From Frateuria_A sp051900425 (GTDB lineage Bacteria; Pseudomonadota; Gammaproteobacteria; Xanthomonadales; Rhodanobacteraceae): a stretch of DNA of 64,000 nucleotides. Made by a program: the position numbers and the translations under genes. This document shows positions 1 to 9,352 of the stretch, piece by piece. The number at the start of each line of letters is the position of its first letter. The first letter of the stretch is position 1. The notes under the pieces are model-generated. The model saw nothing but the letters and a program-made list of their open reading frames with translations, did not search any database and was not told the origin of the DNA. The stretch is from assembly GCF_051900425.1 (NCBI RefSeq), contig NZ_JBHZGK010000009.1, positions 62,001 to 126,000 on the forward strand, given 5' to 3'.

Positions 1-1044
1 GAAGCCATGCGAAATCATCTGCACCATGGCGCCCTGCATGCCGAGCTTGGCGGCATCGAGGTTGTTCGCGTCGCGCACCAGCATGAAGGCGATGAAGATG
101 CCCAGCGTCACGAAACCCATGTGCGCCACGGACGAGTACGCCACCAGTTTCTTCATGTCGTCCTGCACCAGCGCCACGTAGCCGATGTAGACCACCGCGA
201 TCAGGCTCAGCACGATGATCAGCCAGGCGAAGTGCTCGGAGGCGTCCGGCACGATCGGCAGGGTGAAGCGCAGGAAGCCGTATCCGCCGATCTTCAACAT
301 CACCGCCGCCAGCACCACCGAGCCGCCGGTCGGCGCCTCCACGTGGGCATCCGGCAGCCAGGTGTGCACCGGAACCATCGGCACCTTGACGGCGAACGCA
401 ATCAGGAAGGCGAAGAACAGCCAGGTCTGTTCCTTCATCGTCAGCGGCAGCATCGCCAGCGTGTGCAGGTCGAAGGTGCCGGCCTTCAGGTAAAGGTAGA
501 TCAGCCCGATCAGCATGAAGATCGAGCCGAGGAAGGTATAGATGAAGAACTTCAGCGTGGCATAGACGCGCCGCGGGCCACCCCAGATGCCGATCAGGAT
601 GAACATCGGGATCAGCATCGCTTCGAAGAACACGTAGAACAGCAACGCATCGGTGGCGCAGAACACGCCGATCATCAGGCCCTCGAGCACCAGCATGGCT
701 GCCATGTACTGGTGCGGCTTGTCCTGGACCACCTCCCAGGCGCCTACGATGACCAGGATCGTGACGAACGTGGTGAGCAGGATCAGCGCCACCGAGATGC
801 CGTCCACGGCCAGGCCGTAGTGCACGCCGAGCGAGGCGATCCAGACGTGGCTTTCGGTCAGCTGCATGGCGCTGTCGGCGGCGTTGTAGGCCGGCAGCAG
901 GAACAGGCTGGCCACGAAGGCCAGCACCGCCACCAGCAGCGAAATCCAGCGCGCAAGGCCCGGTCGGGCCGAGCCGGCCAGCAGCACCGGGATCGCGCCG
1001 ACGATGGGGAGCCAGATCAGCAGGCTGAGCAAGTGATTGAACAT
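1..1044 (-). CDS. nuoM: NADH-quinone oxidoreductase subunit M (partial, C-terminus outside window)
   Basis: Antiporter-like membrane subunit of the proton-pumping arm of complex I in the inner membrane. The first 348 codons are present and the frame runs open off the window edge. The N-terminus reads MFNHLLSLLIWLP and is hydrophobic throughout. Typical NuoM segments are seen: a conserved FFEAML helix with the key Glu, then KVPMVPVHTWLPDAHVEAPT with the conserved Lys, then MKKLVAYSSVAHMG. The ATG at 1044-1042 follows an AAGGAAG ribosome site. It starts 13 nt after the nuoL stop, so it is the next cistron of the nuo operon. Confidence 0.96.
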   Translation of the reverse strand, partial: MFNHLLSLLIWLPIVGAIPVLLAGSARPGLARWISLLVAVLAFVASLFLLPAYNAADSAMQLTESHVWIASLGVHYGLAVDGISVALILLTTFVTILVIVGAWEVVQDKPHQYMAAMLVLEGLMIGVFCATDALLFYVFFEAMLIPMFILIGIWGGPRRVYATLKFFIYTFLGSIFMLIGLIYLYLKAGTFDLHTLAMLPLTMKEQTWLFFAFLIAFAVKVPMVPVHTWLPDAHVEAPTGGSVVLAAVMLKIGGYGFLRFTLPIVPDASEHFAWLIIVLSLIAVVYIGYVALVQDDMKKLVAYSSVAHMGFVTLGIFIAFMLVRDANNLDAAKLGMQGAMVQMISHGF

Positions 1045-1057
1045 GGAGCGTGCTTCC

Positions 1058-3163
1058 TTATTGCCCGATCTGCCCGGACCCGAAGACCCAGAACCCGCCC
1101 AGCAGCAGGATCAGGCCGAGAATCATCGCGAAGGCGTAGTGGTAGAGATAGCCGGACTGCAGGCGGCGCACGCCGGCGGCGATGCGCTGCACCAGGCCTG
1201 CCGAGCCGTTGACCAGCGCGCCGTCGATGACCGCCGCATCGCCGGCCTTCCAGAACAGCCGGCCCAGCGCCACGCCGCCGCGGGCGAAGATCGCGAAGTA
1301 CACGTCGTCGACCCAGTACTTGCGGTCCAGCACGATCCACAACGGCTTGAGCGCGCTCTTGATCCTGCCGGCCATCGCCGGGTTGAACAGGTAGATGTAC
1401 GTGGTGATCACGAAGGCCAGCGCGACCAACGCGAACGGCCAGCTGGCGAACCCGTGCAGCGCCATGGCCGCGGCGCCATGGAACTCGTGACCGAGTTCGC
1501 TGAGCACGTTGTTGGCCTCTTCCACGTGAATGGCCTGGCCGAACCAGTTGCCGAACAGCATCGGTCCGATCGTGAAAAAGCCCACCAGCAGCGACGGGAT
1601 CGCCAGCAGGATCAGCGGCAGCGTCACCACCCAGGGCGACTCGTGCGGCGCATGTTCCAGCTCGCCCGGCTTGTGGGCGTGATGCGCATCGTCCGAGGGC
1701 GCGTGATGTTCGTCCGCGTGGCCGTTGTGGGCATGCGCGTCGCCATGGACGGCGTGCGCATCATGCGCGTGGCCATGATGGCCCACCACCACGAAGCGTT
1801 CTTTGCCATGGAACGTCAGGTACATCTGACGGAAGGTGTAAAGCGCAGTGACGAACGCGCCCAGCAGCACGCAGAAATATGCGTAGCCGGATCCCCAGCG
1901 ATGCGACTCGCCGACCGCCTCGATGATGGCGTCCTTGGAATAGAAGCCCGAGGTGAACGGGATCGCCACCAGCGCCAGCGAACCGATCCACATGGTGATC
2001 CAGGTGATCGGCATGTACTTGCGCAGGCCGCCCATGTAGCGCATGTCCTGCTCGTGGTGCATGGCGATGATCACCGAGCCCGCGCCCAGGAACAGCAGCG
2101 CCTTGAAGAAGGCGTGGGTCATCAGGTGGAACACCGCGCCGGCGTAGGCCGACACGCCGAGCGCCACGGTCATGTAGCCCAGCTGCGACAGCGTGGAATA
2201 CGCGACTACGCGCTTGATGTCGTTCTGCACGATGCCGATCAGGCCGGTGAACAGCGCACCGGTGGCGCCGATCACCATCACGAAGCTGAGCGCGCCCTCG
2301 GACAGCTCGAAGAACGGCGACATGCGCGCAACCATGAAGATGCCCGCGGTCACCATCGTCGCCGCATGGATGAGCGCGGAGATCGGGGTCGGGCCTTCCA
2401 TCGAGTCGGGCAGCCACACGTGCAGCGGCACCTGGGCGGACTTGCCCATCGCACCCACGAACAGCAGCACGCAGATCACCGTGGCCGCGTCCCAGTGGGT
2501 GTTCGCGGTCAGCGCCAGCGTCTTGCCGATCAGGCTGGGCGCACTGGCGAACGCCGTGGCGTAGTCGAGCGTGCCCAAGAAGTACAGCACCGCGGCAATG
2601 CCCAGCAGAAAGCCGAAGTCGCCCACGCGGTTGACCAGGAACGCCTTCAGGTTGGCGAAGATCGCGGTCGGGCGCTTGTACCAGAAGCCGATCAGCAGGT
2701 AGGACACCAGGCCCACGCCTTCCCAGCCGAAGAACAGCTGCATGAAGTTGTTGCTCATCACGAGCATCAACATCGCGAAGGTGAACAACGAGATGTAGCT
2801 GAAGAAACGCTGGTAGCCCGGGTCGTCGGCCATGTAGCCGATGGTGTAGACGTGTACGAGCAGCGACACGAAGGTCACCACCACCATCATCATGGCGGTG
2901 AGGCGGTCGACCATGAAGCCGACGCTGACGTGCAGGCGGCCGATCTCGAACCAGGTGTAGATGTCCTGGTTGTAGGACGGCGCACCGCCGGCGGTGATCT
3001 GGTAGAGCACGTAGAACGACAGCACGCAGGAGATCAGCAGACCGAGGATGGTCACGCTGTGCGCGCCGGCACGGCCGATCTGCTTGCCGAGGAAGCCGGC
3101 AAGCAGGCAACCCACCAGCGGCGCCAGCGCAATGATCAGCAGGATGGAGGTCGAAAGTTGCAT
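1058..3163 (-). CDS. nuoL: NADH-quinone oxidoreductase subunit L
   Basis: The distal antiporter-like proton-pumping subunit of complex I, with many membrane helices (701 aa; E. coli NuoL is about 613). Conserved pieces are visible: FFGWEGVGLVSYLLIG, FLVNRVGDFGFLLG, PLHVWLPDSMEGPTPISALIHAATMVTAG, and KRVVAYSTLSQLGYM. The extra length is largely a His-rich insert at about residues 456-508, with about 16 His in 50 residues, lying between transmembrane segments. It follows nuoK by 4 nt and precedes nuoM. The insert is discussed as a finding; the assignment itself is not in doubt. Confidence 0.98.
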   Translation of the reverse strand: MQLSTSILLIIALAPLVGCLLAGFLGKQIGRAGAHSVTILGLLISCVLSFYVLYQITAGGAPSYNQDIYTWFEIGRLHVSVGFMVDRLTAMMMVVVTFVSLLVHVYTIGYMADDPGYQRFFSYISLFTFAMLMLVMSNNFMQLFFGWEGVGLVSYLLIGFWYKRPTAIFANLKAFLVNRVGDFGFLLGIAAVLYFLGTLDYATAFASAPSLIGKTLALTANTHWDAATVICVLLFVGAMGKSAQVPLHVWLPDSMEGPTPISALIHAATMVTAGIFMVARMSPFFELSEGALSFVMVIGATGALFTGLIGIVQNDIKRVVAYSTLSQLGYMTVALGVSAYAGAVFHLMTHAFFKALLFLGAGSVIIAMHHEQDMRYMGGLRKYMPITWITMWIGSLALVAIPFTSGFYSKDAIIEAVGESHRWGSGYAYFCVLLGAFVTALYTFRQMYLTFHGKERFVVVGHHGHAHDAHAVHGDAHAHNGHADEHHAPSDDAHHAHKPGELEHAPHESPWVVTLPLILLAIPSLLVGFFTIGPMLFGNWFGQAIHVEEANNVLSELGHEFHGAAAMALHGFASWPFALVALAFVITTYIYLFNPAMAGRIKSALKPLWIVLDRKYWVDDVYFAIFARGGVALGRLFWKAGDAAVIDGALVNGSAGLVQRIAAGVRRLQSGYLYHYAFAMILGLILLLGGFWVFGSGQIGQ

Positions 3164-3167
3164 CGGC

Positions 3168-3473
3168 TCAGCCCTTCATCGAGTCGATTTCGGCGACATT
3201 GACCGTGCTGCGGTTGCGGAACAGCAGCACCAGGATCGCCAGGCCGATCGCGGACTCGGCCGCCGCGACGGTAAGGATGAAGAACACGAACACCTGGCCG
3301 CCCACGTCGCCCAGGAAGCGCGAGAACGCCACGAAGTTCATGTTCACCGCAAGCAGCATCAGCTCGATCGCCATCAGCAGCACGATCACGTTCTTGCGGT
3401 TGATGAACAGGCCGGCCACGGCGATGCAGAACAGCACCGCGCCCAGCACGATGAAATGCGACAGGGTGATCAT
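3168..3473 (-). CDS. nuoK: NADH-quinone oxidoreductase subunit K
   Basis: Small (101 aa) membrane subunit of complex I, homologous to mitochondrial ND4L and MrpC. It begins MITLSHFIVLGAVLFCIAVAGLF and has three hydrophobic helices. The conserved membrane glutamate of helix 2 is in LLMAIELMLLAVN, and a second one follows in AAESAIGLAILVLLFR. Its ATG overlaps the nuoJ stop (ATGA), so translation is probably coupled. Confidence 0.98.
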   Translation of the reverse strand: MITLSHFIVLGAVLFCIAVAGLFINRKNVIVLLMAIELMLLAVNMNFVAFSRFLGDVGGQVFVFFILTVAAAESAIGLAILVLLFRNRSTVNVAEIDSMKG

Positions 3474-4117
3474 TGCAGCGGCTCCTGCGAGGCGGTCGGT
3501 TCGTCCGGGCGCGAGGGTGCCATCTTGACCACGCGGATACGGTCACGCGGATTGACGCGCACCTGCTCGCTGGCGGACTCGTGCTTCTTGTCGCCGCGCT
3601 GGCGCAAGGTCAGCGCCACGGCCACCACCACGCCCACGGTCAGGATCAGAGCGGCAATCTCGAACGGCAGCAGGTACTGGGTGTACAGCGCGCCGCCCAG
3701 CCAGGCGGTGTTGGACAGGCCCGCGGCGGCGGCCGGGTCGGCACCCATCACGTGCGCGTGCATCGCGCGCACGCCGATCAACGCCAGCATCTCCGCCAGC
3801 ATGACCAGCGCGACGATGATGCCCACTGGCAGGTAGCGGATGAAGCCTTCGCGCACCTGCTCCATCTTGATGTCGAGCATCATGACGACGAACAGGAACA
3901 GCACCATCACCGCACCCACGTACACCACGATCAGTGCGATGGCGAGGAACTCGGCCTCGGCCAGCAGCCAGATGCAGGCAGTGCTGAAGAAGGCCAGCAC
4001 CAGCGAGAGCACCGCGTGCACCGAATTCTTCAGGCTGATCACCGCGAGCGCGGCGGCCACGGTGACGGCCGCGAAGCCGTAGAAGCAGATAAGTTGGAGC
4101 AGATTGGTATCGATCAT
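3470..4117 (-). CDS. nuoJ: NADH-quinone oxidoreductase subunit J
   Basis: Membrane subunit of complex I (ND6 homologue), 215 aa with five predicted helices. The conserved helix-3 region is readable as FLAIALIVVYVGAVMVLFLFVVMML. The C-terminal tail of about 45 residues is hydrophilic and charged (RQRGDKKHESASEQVRVNPR) and probably cytoplasmic; such tails vary between species. It overlaps nuoK by 4 nt and starts 11 nt after nuoI. Confidence 0.97.
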   Translation of the reverse strand: MIDTNLLQLICFYGFAAVTVAAALAVISLKNSVHAVLSLVLAFFSTACIWLLAEAEFLAIALIVVYVGAVMVLFLFVVMMLDIKMEQVREGFIRYLPVGIIVALVMLAEMLALIGVRAMHAHVMGADPAAAAGLSNTAWLGGALYTQYLLPFEIAALILTVGVVVAVALTLRQRGDKKHESASEQVRVNPRDRIRVVKMAPSRPDEPTASQEPLQ

Positions 4118-4128
4118 GTCGGTGGCCT

Positions 4129-4620
4129 TTAGCGGTACGCGGCGTCTTGCGCGCGGGCCGCGGCGATTTCCGGCTCGAAGCGATCGCCGATGGCGAGCAG
4201 TTGCGCCTTGGTCACCACATTCTGGCCACGCTGTTCGAAGTGGTACTCCATCACCGAGGTTTCGACGATCGAGTCGACCGGGCAGCTCTCTTCACAGAAG
4301 CCGCAGAAGATGCACTTGAACAGGTCGATGTCGTAGCGCGTGGTGCGGCGCTGGCCGTCGCTCTCGCGCGGGGCCGAGTCGATGGTGATCGCCAGCGCCG
4401 GGCACACCGCCTCGCACAGCTTGCACGCGATGCAGCGCTCTTCGCCGTTGGCGTAGCGGCGCAGCGCGTGCAAACCGCGGAAGCGGTTCGAGCGCGGGAT
4501 GTGCTCCATCGGGAAGCGCACGGTGTACTTGGGCTTGAACATGTAGCCAAGGGTCAGGCCCATGCCCTTGAACAGCTCGATGAGCAGCAGGCTCTTGAAG
4601 TATTCGGTAATGCGGTTCAT
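4129..4620 (-). CDS. nuoI: NADH-quinone oxidoreductase subunit I (2x[4Fe-4S])
   Basis: Peripheral-arm ferredoxin-like subunit carrying clusters N6a and N6b, which pass electrons from NuoG towards NuoB. Two 8Fe-ferredoxin motifs are present: CIACKLCEAVCP and CIFCGFCEESCP. The protein is 163 aa, the usual length, starting MNRITEYFKSLLL. The same frame stays open further upstream, but that part overlaps nuoH and reads as nonsense, so I place the start at 4620, 8 nt after the nuoH stop. Confidence 0.98.
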   Translation of the reverse strand: MNRITEYFKSLLLIELFKGMGLTLGYMFKPKYTVRFPMEHIPRSNRFRGLHALRRYANGEERCIACKLCEAVCPALAITIDSAPRESDGQRRTTRYDIDLFKCIFCGFCEESCPVDSIVETSVMEYHFEQRGQNVVTKAQLLAIGDRFEPEIAAARAQDAAYR

Positions 4621-4628
4621 GGAATGCC

Positions 4629-5681
4629 TCATGCCCCCGTGCCGACCAGAACCAGGCCGAAATACTTCATGCAGCCGGCCACGAGGACCCACACGATCGT
4701 GATGGGAATGAACACCTTCCAGCCCAGCCGCATGATCTGGTCGTAGCGGTAGCGCGGGAACGTCGCGCGGAACCACAGGAACAGGAAGGACATCAGGAAG
4801 GCCTTGATCAGCAGCCAGATGACGCTGCCGGTCCAGATCCAGTTGACCCACGGCGAGACGTCCGCCGTGACCCAGCCCTGCAGCGGGCTCAGCCAGCCCC
4901 CGAGGAAGAAGATCGAGGCGAGGAAGCTCACCAGGATCATGTTGGCGTATTCGGCCAGGAAGAAGATCGCAAAGGCCGAGCCCGAATACTCCACGTGGAA
5001 GCCCGCGACGATTTCCGATTCGCCCTCGGCCACGTCGAACGGCGCACGATTGGTTTCGGCCACGCCCGAGATGAAGTAGACGATGAACACCGGCAGCAAC
5101 GGCAGCCAGAACCAGTCGAACAGGCCCTTGCCGCCCACCTGCGCATGCACGATGTCGGTCAGGTTGAGCGAACCGGCCAGTACCAGCACACAGACCAGCG
5201 ACAGGCCCATGGCCAGCTCATAGGAAATCACCTGCGCCGCCGAACGCATCGCCCCGAGCAGCGCGTAGCGCGAGTTGGACGCCCAGCCGGCCAGGATGAT
5301 GCCGTACACGCCCAGCGAGGTCATCGCCAGCAGGTAGAGCAGGCCGGCGTTGACGTTGGCAAGCACCATCCGGTCGTCGAACGGCACCACCGCCCAGGCG
5401 GCGAACGCCGGCACCAGCGCCAGCAGCGGCGCAAGGTAGTACAGGAAGCGGTTGGCGCTGGAGGGAAGGATCACTTCCTTGATCAGCAGCTTGACCACGT
5501 CGGCGAAGGCCTGCAGCAGGCCCCAGGGGCCGACCTTGTTCGGTCCCATGCGCACGTGCATCCAGCCGATGACCTTGCGCTCCCAGTACACGAACATGGC
5601 CACCGCCAGGATCAGCGGCACCGCGATGCACAGGATGTAGACGACCGGCCAGACCAGCTCGTTGAGGAGTTGTTCGCCCAT
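4629..5681 (-). CDS. nuoH: NADH-quinone oxidoreductase subunit H
   Basis: Membrane subunit (ND1 homologue, 350 aa) that forms the quinone chamber and docks the peripheral arm. Characteristic sequences are ERKVIGWMHVRMGPNKVGPWGLLQAFADVVKLLIKE, here starting near residue 35, then ETNRAPFDVAEGESEIVAGFHVEY with the loop glutamates that line the quinone path, and WFRATFPRYRYDQIMRLGWK near the C-terminus. It sits between nuoG (3 nt gap) and nuoI (8 nt gap). Confidence 0.98.
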   Translation of the reverse strand: MGEQLLNELVWPVVYILCIAVPLILAVAMFVYWERKVIGWMHVRMGPNKVGPWGLLQAFADVVKLLIKEVILPSSANRFLYYLAPLLALVPAFAAWAVVPFDDRMVLANVNAGLLYLLAMTSLGVYGIILAGWASNSRYALLGAMRSAAQVISYELAMGLSLVCVLVLAGSLNLTDIVHAQVGGKGLFDWFWLPLLPVFIVYFISGVAETNRAPFDVAEGESEIVAGFHVEYSGSAFAIFFLAEYANMILVSFLASIFFLGGWLSPLQGWVTADVSPWVNWIWTGSVIWLLIKAFLMSFLFLWFRATFPRYRYDQIMRLGWKVFIPITIVWVLVAGCMKYFGLVLVGTGA

Positions 5682-5684
5682 GGG

Positions 5685-8018
5685 TTACGCCTTGCTCAGG
5701 GTGATGGCCGCGCCGTACGGCGGCAGCGTGGCGGTCAGGTCGTGCGCGGCTTCGATCCACACCGCGCCGTCGGGCACGGCCGCGTCGATCGCCACCGGCA
5801 GCAGCGCATCGGCCACGCGGACCTGGCTGCCGGCGGTGAGGCCGTGGTGCATAGCCACGTTGGCGTTCATGCGCACGGCGGCAGCGCGATTGATCGGATG
5901 GGCGTTGAGCGCAGTCGCGCGACGCAGCACCGCGTCGCTGCGGTAGATCGGCCAGGTCGCCAGGCGCACCAGCGTGCCGGCGGCCGACGGCTGGCGCGGG
6001 GCCAGCGTGTTGCCGTGCGCGGGCTGCGGCCGCTCGGTGATGCCCTCGCGCAGGCCCGCCAGGTCGTCGAACTCGAAGCCACCCAGCTGCAGCATGCCGC
6101 CCAGGGCGCGCAGCACCTTCCATCCCGCGCGCGCCTCGCCCGGCGCTTTGGCGCCGGTGATGGCGCTTTGCGCCAGGCCATCCACGTTGACCAGCGTGCC
6201 GTCGGTTTCCGGCAGCAGCGCGATCGGCAGGATGACGTTGGCCACATCACGCAGGGCCGGGCTGGCGTAGGCGCTGAACGCCACCACCGCCTGCGCCCCG
6301 CGCAGGGCCGCCAGCGCCTTGGCGCCGTCGGCGAAGTCGTGCGGCGGCTCGACGCCGTAGAGCACGTAGCCCTTGCGCGGCTGGGCAAGCATCGCCTGCG
6401 CATCGAGGCCGCCGTTGCCCGGCAGCACGCCGCCCTGCCCCAGGCCCAGCGCGTTCGCGCCGACCGGCAGTTCGTTGTAGCCGGCGCCGGTGGCCTGGGC
6501 GATGAAGCGCGCCACGGCACGCAGCCACGAAGCCTGCGGATGCGTGGCGGCCGCCTCACCGAGGATCACTACCGCCTTGCCGGCCTTGAGCGCGGTGATC
6601 GCGTCGCGGTCGCCCTCGTCATGCTGGGCGCCGTTGATGGCGTCGGCCAGCGCAGCCGGCGCGGTGGCGCCGTCGGCAACCGCCGCCTTGGCCAGCGCCA
6701 ACAGCGCATCGACCAGCGCGGCAGGCGACACGATGGCCTCACCGGCCAGCGCGTAGTTGAAGCCGAAGCGCGCCGGATTGACCGTGTACACCTTGGCGCC
6801 GCGCTTGACCCCCTGGTGCAGGCGGTGGTTGAGCAGCGGCATTTCGTAACGCAGGTCCGAACCCACCAGCAGTGCGCCGGTGACCTGGCTGACTTCGGCG
6901 ACCGGGACTTCGAAGCGGGCGGCCACCGGACGATCGGACAGGTCCAGCTGGCGCAGGCGATGGTCGACGTGCGCGCTGCCCAGCCCGCGGGCCAGGCGCA
7001 CCAGCAGGTCGCCTTCCTCGTTGGTGGTGGCGGGCGAGGCCAGGATGCCCATCTCACTGCCCGGCACCGACTTCAGGGCCTCGGCGGCGAACGACAGAGC
7101 CTCTTCCCAGCTCGCCTGCTGCCACTGGCCGTTGCGCTTGATCTGCGGTGCATGCAGGCGGTCGGCGGCGTACAGGCCCTGGTAACTGAAGCGGTCACGG
7201 TCCGACAGCCAGCACTCGTTGACCGCCTCGTTGTCGCGAGGCACGGTGCGCAGCACTTCGCCGCGGCGCGTGTGCAGCCACAGGTTGGAGCCCAATGCAT
7301 CGTGGTAGGCGATCGACGGACGCGCGATCAGCTCCCAGGCGCGCGCCTGGAACTGGAACGGCTTGTTGGTCAGCGCGCCGACCGGGCAGACATCGATGAT
7401 GTTGCCGGAAAGCTCGGTCTCCACCGTCTTGCCGATGTACGTGCCGATCTGCAGGTTCTCGCCACGGTTCATGCCGCCGAGCTCGTAGGTGCCGGCGATC
7501 TCGCTGGTGAAGCGCACGCAGCGCGTGCACTGGATGCAGCGGGTCATCTCGGTGGCGACCAGCGGCCCGATGTTCTCGTCCGCGATGGTGCGCTTGCGCT
7601 CGGTGTAACGCGACACGCTGCGGCCGTAGCCCAGCGCCACGTCCTGCAGCTCGCACTCGCCGCCCTGGTCGCATATCGGGCAATCGAGCGGATGGTTGAT
7701 CAGAAGGAACTCCATCACGTCCTTCTGGAACTTCAGCGCCTTGTCCGAGCGCGTCATCACCTTCATGCCCTCGGCGACCGGGGTGGCACAGGCCGGCTGT
7801 GGCTTGGGCATCAGCTTGCCGCCCATCTCCACGTCGACCAGGCACATGCGGCAGTTGGCGGCGATCGGGAGCTTGCGGTGGTAGCAGAAACGCGGGATCG
7901 ACACGCCGATCGCATCGGCGGCCTCGATGATCATCGCGCCCTTGCGGATCTGCGTGGGCTTGCCGTCGACCTCGATGTTGATCAGGTCCGGCGCGGTGGT
8001 GGTCGGCTGCGCGCTCAT
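5685..8018 (-). CDS. nuoG: NADH-quinone oxidoreductase subunit G
   Basis: Large (777 aa) iron-sulfur subunit of the complex I peripheral arm. The N-terminal 2Fe-2S domain has CYHRKLPIAANCRMC and a further Cys (PACATPV) for cluster N1b. Next come the His/Cys-ligated cluster N5 region (HPLDCPICDQGGECELQD) and the CIQCTRCVRF motif with a later Cys (DVCPVGAL) for N4. The extra CxxCxxxC motif that binds N7 in E. coli is not seen. The C-terminal half is a degenerate molybdopterin-oxidoreductase fold. Its ATG overlaps the nuoF stop by one base (TGATG). Confidence 0.97.
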   Translation of the reverse strand: MSAQPTTTAPDLINIEVDGKPTQIRKGAMIIEAADAIGVSIPRFCYHRKLPIAANCRMCLVDVEMGGKLMPKPQPACATPVAEGMKVMTRSDKALKFQKDVMEFLLINHPLDCPICDQGGECELQDVALGYGRSVSRYTERKRTIADENIGPLVATEMTRCIQCTRCVRFTSEIAGTYELGGMNRGENLQIGTYIGKTVETELSGNIIDVCPVGALTNKPFQFQARAWELIARPSIAYHDALGSNLWLHTRRGEVLRTVPRDNEAVNECWLSDRDRFSYQGLYAADRLHAPQIKRNGQWQQASWEEALSFAAEALKSVPGSEMGILASPATTNEEGDLLVRLARGLGSAHVDHRLRQLDLSDRPVAARFEVPVAEVSQVTGALLVGSDLRYEMPLLNHRLHQGVKRGAKVYTVNPARFGFNYALAGEAIVSPAALVDALLALAKAAVADGATAPAALADAINGAQHDEGDRDAITALKAGKAVVILGEAAATHPQASWLRAVARFIAQATGAGYNELPVGANALGLGQGGVLPGNGGLDAQAMLAQPRKGYVLYGVEPPHDFADGAKALAALRGAQAVVAFSAYASPALRDVANVILPIALLPETDGTLVNVDGLAQSAITGAKAPGEARAGWKVLRALGGMLQLGGFEFDDLAGLREGITERPQPAHGNTLAPRQPSAAGTLVRLATWPIYRSDAVLRRATALNAHPINRAAAVRMNANVAMHHGLTAGSQVRVADALLPVAIDAAVPDGAVWIEAAHDLTATLPPYGAAITLSKA

Positions 8019-9343
8019 CAGGCGGCGACTCCAAGCTTGTCGTCGGTCATCGAGCGACCGTGCTCGACGAAGTATTCGAATTCATTCCAGAAGTGGTGCA
8101 GGAAGCCCTGCACCGGCCAGGCGGCGGCTTCGCCGAAGGCGCAAATGGTGTGGCCTTCGATCTGGCCGGCCACGGCCTTCAGGCGATGCAGGTCGTCCTC
8201 GGTGCCCTTGCCCGCGACGATGCGGTCGAGTACGCGATACATCCAGCCGGTGCCTTCGCGGCACGGCGTGCACTGGCCACAGGACTCGGCCATGTAGAAG
8301 CGCGAGATGCGGTGGCAGGCGCGCACCATGCACGTGGTGTCGTCCATCACGATCACGGCGCCGGAGCCCAGGCCCGAACCGGCCTTCTGCAGGCTGTCGT
8401 AGTCCATCGTGCACTCGAGCATGGTCGCCGCGGGCAACACCTTCATCGAGGAGCCGCCCGGGATCACCGCCTTGAGCTGGTGGCCGTTGCGCACGCCGCC
8501 GGCCAGCGCCAGCAGATCCTTGAACGGCGTGCCCAGGCGGATCTCGAAGTTGCCCGGGTTGTTCACGTGGCCGGAGACCGAGAAGATCTTCGGACCGCCG
8601 TTGTTGGGCTTGCCAAGATTCAGGAACCAGTCCGCGCCGTTGCGCAGGATCGCCGGCACCGAAGCATAGGTCTCGGTGTTGTTGATCGTGGTCGGCTTGC
8701 CGTACAGGCCGAAGTTGGCCGGGAACGGTGGCTTGAAGCGCGGCTGGCCCTTCTTGCCTTCCAGCGATTCCATCAGCGCGGTTTCCTCGCCGCAGATGTA
8801 GGCGCCGGCGCCCAGCGCCGTGTAGATGTCCACGTCGATGCCGCTGCCGCCGATGTTCTTGCCCAGCAGGCCGGCCGCGTAGGCTTCCTTCAGCGCCGCC
8901 TCGAAGTGCTCGTACGGCTCGTGGTGGAACTCGCCGCGCAGGTAGTTGTAGGCGACGGTCGAGCCGGTGCAGTAGCAGGCGATCGCCAGGCCTTCGATGA
9001 CCGCGTGCGGGTTGTAGCGCAGGATGTCGCGGTCCTTGGCCGTGCCCGGCTCGGACTCGTCCGAGTTGCAGAGGATGTACTTCTGCATCGTGCCCTTGGG
9101 CATGAACGACCATTTCAGGCCGGTCGGAAAGCCTGCGCCGCCACGGCCGCGCAGGCTCGACTTCTTGACCTCGTCGATCAGGCCGGCGGGATCGGGCTTC
9201 TCGGCGAGAATCTTGCGCCACGCCTTGTAGCCGTCGACCTTCTCGTAGCTGTCCATCGACCACGGCGTGTCGAAGTGCAACGTGGTGTAGACGACCTGGT
9301 GGTCTTGCGGTGCGGGTCCGACCGGACCGTTGCTGCTAGCCAT
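8018..9343 (-). CDS. nuoF: NADH-quinone oxidoreductase subunit F (NADH/FMN binding)
   Basis: Flavoprotein subunit that oxidises NADH; it holds FMN and cluster N3. The Gly-rich nucleotide site RGRGGAGFPTGLKW is near residue 70. The 4Fe-4S motif ESCGQCTPCREGTGW and the distal Cys in HTICAFGEAAAWP are present, as is the AYICGEETALMESLEG flavin region. Length is 441 aa, as expected. It is flanked by nuoE and nuoG, and with NuoE and NuoG forms the NADH dehydrogenase module. Confidence 0.98.
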   Translation of the reverse strand: MASSNGPVGPAPQDHQVVYTTLHFDTPWSMDSYEKVDGYKAWRKILAEKPDPAGLIDEVKKSSLRGRGGAGFPTGLKWSFMPKGTMQKYILCNSDESEPGTAKDRDILRYNPHAVIEGLAIACYCTGSTVAYNYLRGEFHHEPYEHFEAALKEAYAAGLLGKNIGGSGIDVDIYTALGAGAYICGEETALMESLEGKKGQPRFKPPFPANFGLYGKPTTINNTETYASVPAILRNGADWFLNLGKPNNGGPKIFSVSGHVNNPGNFEIRLGTPFKDLLALAGGVRNGHQLKAVIPGGSSMKVLPAATMLECTMDYDSLQKAGSGLGSGAVIVMDDTTCMVRACHRISRFYMAESCGQCTPCREGTGWMYRVLDRIVAGKGTEDDLHRLKAVAGQIEGHTICAFGEAAAWPVQGFLHHFWNEFEYFVEHGRSMTDDKLGVAA

Positions 9344-9352
9344 TGCCCTGCC

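Noticed and set aside
4995..8297. A 1100-codon open frame on the plus strand
   Set aside because: It lies opposite nuoG/nuoH, is very rich in Arg, His and Gln, has no domain pattern, and is the expected GC-rich mirror of genuine genes. The same holds for 1037-3202, 8060-11281, 39898-42150 and 55619-58036 on the plus strand.
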